DNA of 64,000 nucleotides from Agrobacterium larrymoorei (lineage in GTDB: Bacteria > Pseudomonadota > Alphaproteobacteria > Rhizobiales > Rhizobiaceae). The position numbers were made by a program, and so were the translations under genes. The DNA lies in assembly GCF_030819275.1 (NCBI RefSeq), contig NZ_JAUTBL010000001.1, forward strand, positions 1,332,501 through 1,396,500, read 5' to 3'. Below the pieces are notes generated by a model, which did no database searches, was not told where the DNA came from, and was given only the letters and a program-made list of their open reading frames with translations. Of the stretch, positions 8,235-15,531 are shown piece by piece. Numbering within the stretch: the stretch's first letter is position 1; each line of letters starts with the position of its first letter.

Positions 8235-9536
8235 ATGTCAGCCGCAGCCAAGCTCCATGTCGGCATGTCGCTAGCGCCAACATGGCTCAGCGGCGAGGCA
8301 TGGCGCCGGGCGGATAGTGGAATCGACGGGCTGTTTTCCAGCGATTATTTCGTCGATCTGGCCAAGCGTGCGGAAGCGGCGCATGTGGATTTCGTCTTCC
8401 GTCCGGATACGTTGTTCCTGCGCATGGAGGGTCTGGAAAGCGGCGGTGGATTTGCCAGCCTCGATCCCACCCTTCTTCTTGCGGCGATTGCTCGCGAGAC
8501 CAGCCATGTCGGGCTGTTGTCCACCGTCTCGACCACCTTTCTGCCGCCTTACGTCGTTGCCCGGCAACTCCAGTCGCTAAACTGGCTGAGCAATGGCAGG
8601 GCGGGATGGAACATCGTCACCGCCCTGGACGGTCACGAAAATTTTGGCCTCAAGCAGATGCCCTCACCTCAGGAACGCTATGAGCGTGCCGCCGAATTCA
8701 CCGAAGTGGTGAAAGCGCTCTGGGCGAGCTTCCCGCACGAGGCGCTGATGCTCGATCGGGACAGCGGGCGTTTTGCCGATCCCGCTCTGGTTCATCCGGT
8801 GTCCCATGAGGGCAGGCATTTCAGCGTCAAGGGCCCGCTCAACCTGCCTGCTCATGCCAGCCGCATTCCCTTGGTTCAGGCAGGAGCCTCACCGGAAGGT
8901 CGCGATTTCGCGTCATTGGTCGCCGATGCCGTGTTTGCCTCCACGCCCGATATGCAGGCGGCCATCGAACTGAGGGCCGATTTGCGCCGACGGGCTCAGG
9001 AGCACGGCCGCAACCCGGATGGGGTGAAGCTGATGCCCGGTCTCAGCCTTTATCTTGCCGACACCGCCAGTGAGGCGATGGAGCTTTTCGCCGAGACCCA
9101 TGCCCGCGCCAACCGCGCGCGCATCTTTACTTCAATCCGGGACATGACAGGCCTTGACCTGTCTGATTGGCCGCTGACGCGGGTTCTTACCGCTTCCGAC
9201 CTGCCGCCACCGCTGGAAGCACCGAGAAGTCGCACGCATGCAAACCTGTTACGGCGGCTGATAGAGCGCGAAGCGCTGACCGTCCAAGATCTGCTGCGGC
9301 GTCCGGAAGTTATGGGGTCGGGGCACTGGCAGATCATCGGTACGGTCGATGACGCCGTTGCAACGATCCGTCATTGGACGCATGCCGGCGCGATAGACGG
9401 ATTCGTCGCGGTGCCGGGTGGTTCCGTCGCCTCGATGCGGCTGGTGCTGGAACAGTTGCTGCCCGCTCTCGCGGGCGTCGGGCTTTTTCGCTCTGCCTAT
9501 TCCGGCAGTACCTTCGCGGAGCATTTGGCCGAATAG
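8235..9536 (+). CDS. FMN-dependent monooxygenase of the NtaA/SnaA/DszA family
   Basis: A 433-residue luciferase-like TIM-barrel enzyme. Features typical of the NtaA/SnaA/DszA subgroup are LSNGRAGWNIVTALD, NFGLKQMPSPQERYERAAEFTEVVKALW (about residues 130-160) and SPEGRDFASLVADAVFA. Such enzymes use reduced FMN from a separate reductase to oxidise substrates such as nitrilotriacetate, EDTA chelates or organosulfur compounds. The gene is divergent from the siderophore importer and convergent with an IclR regulator. A role in breaking down an imported iron chelator is a reasonable guess from context; a xenobiotic or sulfonate role is equally possible on sequence alone. Confidence 0.8.
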   Translation: MSAAAKLHVGMSLAPTWLSGEAWRRADSGIDGLFSSDYFVDLAKRAEAAHVDFVFRPDTLFLRMEGLESGGGFASLDPTLLLAAIARETSHVGLLSTVSTTFLPPYVVARQLQSLNWLSNGRAGWNIVTALDGHENFGLKQMPSPQERYERAAEFTEVVKALWASFPHEALMLDRDSGRFADPALVHPVSHEGRHFSVKGPLNLPAHASRIPLVQAGASPEGRDFASLVADAVFASTPDMQAAIELRADLRRRAQEHGRNPDGVKLMPGLSLYLADTASEAMELFAETHARANRARIFTSIRDMTGLDLSDWPLTRVLTASDLPPPLEAPRSRTHANLLRRLIEREALTVQDLLRRPEVMGSGHWQIIGTVDDAVATIRHWTHAGAIDGFVAVPGGSVASMRLVLEQLLPALAGVGLFRSAYSGSTFAEHLAE

Positions 9537-9537
9537 C

Positions 9538-10314
9538 CTATGCGCCTCCGGATTCGGCGCTCGCCCGTCTGGCCGCTTCGATCAGCAGGGGAAAATGCTG
9601 TTCGCTCTCGGCCGTGGCGACGAAGGAAACGATGGTGACGACACAGCAGACCTCGCCTTGTGCATCGAAGACAGGCGCTGCTTTGCCCGTCAGGGCTGAA
9701 AACAGGTGTTCGTTAAGTTCCGCGCCGCCTGCTTTGCGAATGGATTGTAGAGCCGCGGCGTCGGGGCGAGTGCCGCGAAAGGCGGCTGGTTGCAGCTTGC
9801 GCACGGCGGCCACTCTTTCCGCCGGAAGGTGGGCCTGGAAAACGAGTCCGCAGGCGCTGTTATCCAGCGGCAGGATATCGCCCAACGCCACGGTGCTGAG
9901 CGAGAAGCTGGCGCTGCGTGCCCATCGAACCAAGGTCGGGCCGCGCTCTGTCCAGATTGCCACGCCGCAACTGGCGCCGATCCTGGCGGCAAGCGCGTTC
10001 ATTTCACGACCCGCAGTCTCGACAGGATTGATCCGCCGGAGTGCGCTGATGCCAATCCCGAGCGCTGCCGGACCAAGATCGTAACAGCCGCTGGCGGGAT
10101 CCTGCGTCACGAGTTTTTCTCGTACCAGCGTCTGCATGTAACGATGGGCGGTGGAACGTCCGGTGCCTGCGCGTTTGGCCAGCTCGCCAAGCGCAAGCGC
10201 TCTATCGGATTGGGCGAGAAGGTTGAGAAACCGCGCCGCGATCGAGACGGATTGGATAAGCGCCGAGCGCTTTTCGCCTTCGTTCTCCGGCAGCTCTTCC
10301 GCTTCGTCATCCAT
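9538..10314 (-). CDS. IclR-family transcriptional regulator
   Basis: A 258-residue regulator with an N-terminal winged helix (about residues 20-80, LGELAKRAGTGRSTAHRYMQTLV) and a C-terminal IclR effector domain. The frame extends to 10467, but the ATG at 10314 has GGGAGGAAAGG upstream and begins just before the conserved region. It stops 2 bp after the monooxygenase stop on the opposite strand and is divergent from the TonB receptor. A small palindrome GGAACGCATTCC (10499-10510) in the divergent space resembles the GGAA-N4-TTCC core seen in some IclR operators. IclR control is unusual for siderophore loci and suggests that a small metabolite is sensed. Confidence 0.85.
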   Translation of the reverse strand: MDDEAEELPENEGEKRSALIQSVSIAARFLNLLAQSDRALALGELAKRAGTGRSTAHRYMQTLVREKLVTQDPASGCYDLGPAALGIGISALRRINPVETAGREMNALAARIGASCGVAIWTERGPTLVRWARSASFSLSTVALGDILPLDNSACGLVFQAHLPAERVAAVRKLQPAAFRGTRPDAAALQSIRKAGGAELNEHLFSALTGKAAPVFDAQGEVCCVVTIVSFVATAESEQHFPLLIEAARRASAESGGA

Positions 10315-10547
10315 GGAATTCAAAGACCTTTCCTCCCTTGATCGACCATCCCTATCGCATCTCGACGGAAATCGGAATGGATCTCGCAGCCCTTTCAATG
10401 GCTTCCCTGGCGGAACCGTGATGGCTGCGAGAGGCGGTCTTAGAGCGCTGTTGTAAATATAACACATCTACGTATGGAACTTTGGTTGTCCACTATACGG
10501 AACGCATTCCTTATTGCGAAATGCATCACGCTTCCGTTACGTGAAGA

Positions 10548-10562
10548 TGACTTTAATACTCA
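10548..10562. promoter_or_regulatory. Candidate RirA iron-responsive box upstream of the TonB receptor
   Basis: TGA (10548-10550), nine bases, then TCA (10560-10562), 20 bp before the receptor start. TGA-N9-TCA is the core of the iron-responsive operator bound by RirA in Rhizobium and relatives. The short motif could occur by chance, but its position just upstream of a TonB-dependent receptor fits iron repression. Confidence 0.5.
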
Positions 10563-10581
10563 TGTTTGTTAGGGGTTTGTG

Positions 10582-12675
10582 ATGGGGTTCAGCTCTTGCG
10601 GTCGTTTGATGAGTGGGGTCAGCGCTCTGACGCTGGCGACGGTGTTTGTGACGCCGGTTTTCGGTCAGGATCAGCGTGCGGAACCGGCGGGTGCTACCGT
10701 GTTGAAGCCGATCGTCATCACGGGTGAAAAAGTCTCCCGAGACATGAAAAACACTGCCTCGTCCGTTTCTGTCGTAACCGCCAAAGAGATAGAGAAGGAC
10801 AAGACCGGCGATCCCACCGTGTCCGAAGCGATCAAGGATATTCCGAACGTCATTTATACGGACAATGTCAGCGCGCCGATCATCCGGGGACAGGATACGC
10901 AGGGACCGAATACTGGCTCGATCGCCTTCTTCACCGGTACCGTGCCGCGTGCCACCATCAATGTGGATGGCCACTATCTCGGCTATAATGAATTCATCTA
11001 CGGTGCGACTTCGATCTGGGATCTGGAAAGCATCGAGGTGTTCCGTGGTCCGCAGACCACCTCTCAAGGGGCAAACGCCATTGCTGGCGCCATCGTGGTC
11101 AATACGAAGGATCCGACTTTCACGCCGGAAACTTCCTATCAGGCCGAGATTGGCAATTACCACCAGAAGCGCGCGTCCTTCGCTTCTTCCGGCCCGTTGA
11201 TCGAGGATCAGCTGGCCGCGCGCATGGCGATCGATTACTCCGGCCGTGATACGTTCATCGACTACATCAATTCCAACTTTGCCCATGAAGGCACCGATCA
11301 GGATTTCAAGGAGTTCAACGGGCGTTTCAAGCTTCTGTGGGAGCCGCCGGAAGTGCCCGGCCTGTCGACAAAGCTGACCTACTCCTACAACGCCTCCAAC
11401 CGTCCCGGCCAGGAGGCGGCATCGCGGCCTTTCGAAGACCTCCAGCACGTTACCACAACGATGCCGAACTTCCGCCAGTACACCAATGTCGGCATTCTCG
11501 ATATCAATTACGATTTCGAAAACGGCGCGAAACTATTCAACCAGACGCAGCTCTCCTCTTCCACCGTCCACCGCAGGGTAGGTCTGCCCAACAGAGGGGA
11601 TGCCGATATCGACCTGACCAACGCCTCGCATGAAAGCCGGGTGACATTCGGCGATCAGGAGGATGTCCTGAGCGGTGTCGTTGGACTGTTTTACGCGCAT
11701 ACCGAAGCCGAGGAAGTTCTTTATCTCGCAGGAACGTCGCGCTTCAATGATACCAAGGATAATCTTGGCCTCTTCAGCGAACTCAGCTATCGCTTGACCG
11801 ATCAATGGACCCTGACGGGCGGCCTCCGCTATCAGCGCGACCAGATCGAGCGTTCGGGCTATAGAGCGCTTACCACCGGCAACAGCTCTGTCAATTACGA
11901 CGAAACCTTTTCGGACATCTTGCCGAAAGCGTCGCTGGCCTATGCCATCAATGACGACTGGACCGTGGGCGGCCTGATCAGCCGCGGCTATAATCCCGGC
12001 GGTGTCGCATTCGATCTGACGACAAGCAACTGGCGGACCTTCGACAAGGAGACGCTTTGGAACTACGAGCTATTTACGCGTGCCAATCTCTTGGACGATA
12101 CGCTCACAGTAAACGGCAACCTGTTCTACACGGATATGAAGAACGCGCAGTTCAATGTTCCGGTTGTTGGTTCAACCGGCCTGAGCGAATCCTACACGGT
12201 CAATGCGCAAGAGGCTCACGCCTATGGTCTGGAGCTCGGCGCAGACTATAAGGTTCTCGACAATCTGACGCTAAAAGCCAGTGCGGGTCTCTTAAAGACG
12301 AAGATCGACGAGATTTCCAGTAACGCGCAGTATGCCGGAAAGGAATTTGCCAAGTCGCCGGGTTACAGCTTCACCATCGGCGCCAGCTGGGATGTGACGG
12401 ATAAGTTTACCGTTTCAGGCCAGGTTCGCCATGTTGACGGTTATTATTCCGATACGGACAACAAGGCCATTTATGCCATCGATCCCTATACGATCGCGGA
12501 TGTGCGGGCGAGCTACAAGCTTCGGGACGAACTCGAGGTCTACGGCTACGTCAAGAACATCTTCGATGAGCGCGCCCCAACGCTACTGAAGGAAAATCGC
12601 AGCGGCAATGTCGGCATCGAGGCCAGCATGACCGAACCGCGCATGTTCGGCGTCGGTGTGCGCGGCACGTTCTGA
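10582..12675 (+). CDS. TonB-dependent outer-membrane siderophore receptor
   Basis: A protein of about 697 residues with a signal peptide ending near VTPVFGQ, a TonB-box-like segment (KPIVITGEKV) and a plug domain (TVSEAIKDIPNVIYTDN, APIIRGQDTQGPN, VFRGPQTTSQGANAIAGAIVV). A 22-strand-type barrel follows and ends in RMFGVGVRGTF with the terminal Phe of outer-membrane barrels. It takes up a ferric chelate for the FecCD-type importer encoded nearby. A GTG at 10579 directly precedes the ATG; either may start translation. An iron box lies 20 bp upstream. Ligand unknown. Confidence 0.92.
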   Translation: MGFSSCGRLMSGVSALTLATVFVTPVFGQDQRAEPAGATVLKPIVITGEKVSRDMKNTASSVSVVTAKEIEKDKTGDPTVSEAIKDIPNVIYTDNVSAPIIRGQDTQGPNTGSIAFFTGTVPRATINVDGHYLGYNEFIYGATSIWDLESIEVFRGPQTTSQGANAIAGAIVVNTKDPTFTPETSYQAEIGNYHQKRASFASSGPLIEDQLAARMAIDYSGRDTFIDYINSNFAHEGTDQDFKEFNGRFKLLWEPPEVPGLSTKLTYSYNASNRPGQEAASRPFEDLQHVTTTMPNFRQYTNVGILDINYDFENGAKLFNQTQLSSSTVHRRVGLPNRGDADIDLTNASHESRVTFGDQEDVLSGVVGLFYAHTEAEEVLYLAGTSRFNDTKDNLGLFSELSYRLTDQWTLTGGLRYQRDQIERSGYRALTTGNSSVNYDETFSDILPKASLAYAINDDWTVGGLISRGYNPGGVAFDLTTSNWRTFDKETLWNYELFTRANLLDDTLTVNGNLFYTDMKNAQFNVPVVGSTGLSESYTVNAQEAHAYGLELGADYKVLDNLTLKASAGLLKTKIDEISSNAQYAGKEFAKSPGYSFTIGASWDVTDKFTVSGQVRHVDGYYSDTDNKAIYAIDPYTIADVRASYKLRDELEVYGYVKNIFDERAPTLLKENRSGNVGIEASMTEPRMFGVGVRGTF

Positions 12676-12709
12676 GCGCTTGGGGCACGGGCTCACGAGC
12701 TGATGCAAT

Positions 12710-13166
12710 TCATATCCTCGTCGCGACGAGCTTGAGGGCGGCGAGGTAATTATCCCCGTGCTGGTCGTATCGCGTCGTGAGGCTGCGTATCTGCTTGATG
12801 CGGTTGAAGAACCGTTCCACGAGATTGCGCTGGCGGGATACTCCGGCTGACGCTGATTGTTTGCCCTCGATTGGACTTTCAGAGATATTCGCCCAGCATT
12901 CTCGTCGCTTGGCAAAGTCGAGAATTGCGTCGGTGTCATATGTTCTGTCAGCAAGGATCGTTTCGCCTGGCTGGAGTTTGCTCGGCAGCTTTTCGGCGAT
13001 AGGTGTATTGGCAGCTTGGCCAGCGGCGACTTTGCACTCCGCCCTCCAGCATGACACCGTCCTGATCGACCGCGCGCCAGAGCCAGTGCTTTGCGGCGGA
13101 TCGAAACGACGGCTTCTTAGGGTGCCATTTGACACCCAGCCGACCGGCTGAGCGGTGACGGATCAC
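12710..13166 (-). mobile_element. Fused remnant of IS6-type and IS5-type transposases
   Basis: Read on the minus strand, 13166 to about 13023 encodes GVKWHPKKPSFRSAAKHWLWRAVDQDGV...VQSRR, which resembles the central part of IS6/IS26-family transposases (GDKWH...HWLWRAVDQDG..L...VQSRR). From about 13024 down to 12710, in another frame, the product resembles the C-terminal third of IS5-family (IS427/IS1031-like) transposases: ILADRTYDTDAI, RNLVERFFNRIKQIRSLTTRYD, NYLAALKLV. Neither piece has its N-terminus and no intact terminal repeats were seen. It is a dead composite remnant directly downstream of the TonB receptor. Confidence 0.65.
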
Positions 13167-13543
13167 GCTGGCAAAGAGCCGGCCGAATTTCTCTGCTCAA
13201 AGACGGAACGTCTGGTGCGAGACAGTTAATCCTCGTGTCGCAGGCGCATTCAAAAGTTGAATATAATATTAAATACATCGACTGCGAGAATTCAGCAAAC
13301 TCGGCGGGAAAATGTCGCGGAGGTGGAGGGGAACGCGGTTTGTCGTGCCCCTTCATCACCTAACATGCTCCGAGTTCCCCTCATTTTACGATGCCACTTG
13401 CGGTGAAAAAAGCGCGGCCCTTCCGGGCCGCCGCCGCTGCCAGACCGTCAGCGGCACCTGCAGCAGAGCGGACAAGCACGCGGGCAGCAAATTTGCCATC
13501 GCGAAAACATCCCAAGAGTCCACGCTGGTTCCCTGGCACCCGG
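13167..13543. other. Gene-poor stretch with an AT-rich block and a terminator
   Basis: No convincing gene. An AT-rich block near 13250-13285 contrasts with the GC-rich surroundings and may mark an old insertion boundary. A strong minus-strand terminator lies at 13406-13431. Open frames here have no recognisable family. Confidence 0.5.
13406..13431 (-). terminator. Rho-independent terminator after the first recombinase gene
   Basis: On the minus strand the stem GCGGCCC/GGGCCGC (7 bp, GGAA loop; 13414-13431) is followed by GC and then six T (13411-13406). It is a textbook intrinsic terminator, about 110 bp downstream of the stop of the recombinase gene at 13544. Confidence 0.8.
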
Positions 13544-14200
13544 TCATCGATCGGCGGCTCGGACGGGAGGTGTCCGGTATCTTTCCGGGGTGTCTTGATC
13601 TTCCTGGTGCGGGGTTGAAGGTGGGGTATTAGGCTTTGAGCCAAGATAGGCTTGTTTCATATAGCGCTGGAGCGTGCGGATCGATACGCCGGACTGTCCG
13701 GCAACCTCTCGCATACCACGGCCCTCAAAATGCAAAGCGTAACAGGCATCGCGAACGCCATCCTCATCCATGGCCTTTGGTCGTCCTATGACGCTTCCCC
13801 TTGCCCTTGCTTCCGCCAAGCCCGCCCGCGTTCTCTCCGCTATGATTGCACGCTCGAATTCAGCAAGTGCGGCCATCATATGGAACATTAAACGACCGCC
13901 CGGTGAGGTGGTGTCAATGTTCTCCATCACTGAACGGAAATGGACTTGTCGCCTTCCAAGTTGATCAATCAGCTGCACAAGTCCGGATAATGAGCGACCG
14001 AGGCGATCCAGACGCCAGACCACAAGTGTCCCGCCTGGCGTTAGACTCTCAAGAGCGGCTTCCAGCCCCTCTCTAGCAAAACTGTAGCCTGATCGACCCT
14101 GATCCTCGTAAATGCGATTGCACCCGGCGCCTCGAAGCGCGCTAAGTTGGAGATCAAGTCTTTGTTCCTCCGTCGAAACGCGCGCATACCCTATTATCAT
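13544..14200 (-). CDS. Serine recombinase (Pin/resolvase type)
   Basis: A 218-residue small serine recombinase. The N-terminal catalytic domain has MIIGYARVST with nucleophile Ser9, then VVWRLDRLGRSL and a FERAIIAERTRAGLAEARARG helix. A helix-turn-helix DNA-binding domain follows (MREVAGQSGVSIRTLQRYMKQA), then a Pro- and charge-rich tail of about 30 residues that is not standard for the family. It catalyses inversion or resolution between short sites. It is a paralog of the next gene upstream and lies in the same orientation. Invertase and resolvase activity cannot be separated by sequence alone. Confidence 0.9.
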   Translation of the reverse strand: MIIGYARVSTEEQRLDLQLSALRGAGCNRIYEDQGRSGYSFAREGLEAALESLTPGGTLVVWRLDRLGRSLSGLVQLIDQLGRRQVHFRSVMENIDTTSPGGRLMFHMMAALAEFERAIIAERTRAGLAEARARGSVIGRPKAMDEDGVRDACYALHFEGRGMREVAGQSGVSIRTLQRYMKQAYLGSKPNTPPSTPHQEDQDTPERYRTPPVRAADR

Positions 14201-14521
14201 AAGTTATCTGTCCGTCATCATATGTAGCTAGAGGGCAAAAGCTCCCTCTGCTTGCCCACCGTAACAGCATGGTTGTTCCTATCCGCACTCTCTTTTCAAC
14301 ATTGCTATAAGAAGCGAGGGTAGGTATTCAGATGCCGTTCTGTGGTCACAATTCCTCAAGGTCATTGATATTGGTTGGAGCTTTGAGTTGAAAATTTAAT
14401 AGTCATTGTTATCACTTGGCACTTGTAAATGTTTTGTTACGAAACAATCGCAGGCCACGGCTATTCGTGGTTGCTGCGTAGCGAGAACCATTGTTCCGTC
14501 CAGCTACACAGCAATGAACTG
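14201..14521. other. Intergenic space between the two recombinase genes
   Basis: No gene seen. It contains small inverted repeats: AGAGGG/CCCTCT with an 8-nt spacer near 14230, and TTGTT/AACAA near 14435. Its base composition is more AT-rich than its neighbours. It could hold a recombination site for one of the flanking recombinases, but no site matching a known res or hix sequence was recognised. Confidence 0.4.
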
Positions 14522-15100
14522 TCACAATTCCGCAAGTGAGCTGACTGTCAGCTTATCCAGATGCCGGCTAAGCGTTCGTCGGCAGACATTCAACTCCTTT
14601 GCGACCTGTGAAGGGCGCCGTTTCAGCCGTTCGATTGCGTGCTGAGCTCCAAGCACCTGATCCATTGTCAGTGCTCTCGGGCGGCCAAGCCGCGCACCCC
14701 TGACCTTTGCAGCTGCCATCCCGGCCCGTGTCCGTTCGCTGATGAGCGAGCGCTCGAACTCGGCAAGGGCTGCCATCATATGAAACATCAGCTTGCCGCC
14801 TGAAGAGGCGGTGTCGATATTTTCGCTGAGCGACCGGAAATGGACGTGACGTTTTCCGAGTTGCTCCAAAAGTCCGACCAACCCGACGAGTGAGCGTCCA
14901 AGCCGATCGAGCCGCCAGACCACAAGCATATCACCTGGCAAAAGCGCGCTTAAGGCTGCTTCCAGGCCAGCGCGTTCGAAATCGGAACCGGATTGCCCGT
15001 GATCGGTAAAGACCCGGTCACATCCTATCCTTTCCAGAGCTTGTACTTGAAGGTCGATCTTCTGCTCTCCTGTCGATACACGCGCATATCCCACGATCAT
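14522..15100 (-). CDS. Serine recombinase (Pin/resolvase type), second paralog
   Basis: About 192 residues. The catalytic domain (MIVGYARVSTGEQ, LVVWRLDRLGRSLVGLVGLL, FERSLISERTRAGMAAAKVRG) is clearly paralogous to the gene at 13544-14200. The C-terminal helix-turn-helix differs (PSQVAKELNVCRRTLSRHL), so the two enzymes probably recognise different DNA sites. A GTG at 15112 would add four residues; the ATG at 15100 gives the standard MIVGYARVST start. The gene points away from the exopolysaccharide operon, which begins about 430 bp beyond its start. Confidence 0.9.
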   Translation of the reverse strand: MIVGYARVSTGEQKIDLQVQALERIGCDRVFTDHGQSGSDFERAGLEAALSALLPGDMLVVWRLDRLGRSLVGLVGLLEQLGKRHVHFRSLSENIDTASSGGKLMFHMMAALAEFERSLISERTRAGMAAAKVRGARLGRPRALTMDQVLGAQHAIERLKRRPSQVAKELNVCRRTLSRHLDKLTVSSLAEL

Positions 15101-15197
15101 TTTGATACTCACTTTCCGGCTCAGGACGGACGATGCGGCGCGAGCGGAAGTTTTATTGTCCTGAAAGCCCTTTTTTACACAGCTGATCCGAACGGCC

Positions 15198-15240
15198 GGG
15201 CCCTTGACAAAAAGGGTCCTTTCTGTCGCCCCCCGGCGAC
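15198..15240 (+). promoter_or_regulatory. Two tandem hairpins upstream of the exopolysaccharide operon
   Basis: First hairpin: GGGCCCTT (15198-15205) pairs with AAGGGTCC (15212-15219) with one G-U pair, followed by TTTCTG. Second: GTCGCC (15225-15230) pairs perfectly with GGCGAC (15235-15240) across a CCCC loop. The first has a short T-run and could act as a weak terminator or attenuator on the plus strand. Function is inferred from position only, between the recombinase start and the polysaccharide operon. Confidence 0.4.
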
Positions 15241-15258
15241 GGATTAACGCACGTCAAA

Positions 15259-15295
15259 ATTCTTCAATGATTTCAGTTCGTGGGTTCCGAAGAAT
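15259..15295. promoter_or_regulatory. Inverted repeat in the exopolysaccharide promoter region
   Basis: ATTCTTC (15259-15265) and GAAGAAT (15289-15295) form a perfect 7-bp inverted repeat with a 23-nt spacer, in AT-richer sequence about 240 bp before the first polysaccharide gene. It is a possible operator or recombinase half-site pair. Confidence 0.3.
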
Positions 15296-15462
15296 CGTTA
15301 AATAGTAGATGCGACGCCATATGGTCAGAATCGACCAATTTTGTCGGGTGTCTCTACGGAGGCAAGCGCTGCGGACACTGGCGCCACGCCTCAATTGCTG
15401 GATTTCTCCGTCCCGAGTCTGCCTTGGTGCACTGATGTGTTGGGGGCGCGTCTTGTGCCGAG

Positions 15463-15476
15463 CTCCCGCGCGGGAG
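15463..15476. promoter_or_regulatory. Perfect 14-bp palindrome in the exopolysaccharide leader
   Basis: CTCCCGCGCGGGAG is a perfect palindrome 55 bp before the first start codon. As RNA it would form a 5-bp stem with a GCGC loop. It may be an operator or a leader hairpin that pauses RNA polymerase. Confidence 0.4.
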
Positions 15477-15531
15477 TGGTTTCGGGTCAGCGTTTCATTC
15501 TGCCGCCTTCCGGTTTTGGGGGCAGGCATTG

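Noticed and set aside
13381..13644. Minus-strand open frame after the recombinase
   Set aside because: It overlaps the recombinase end in another frame and runs through the intrinsic terminator at 13406-13431, so it is unlikely to be expressed.
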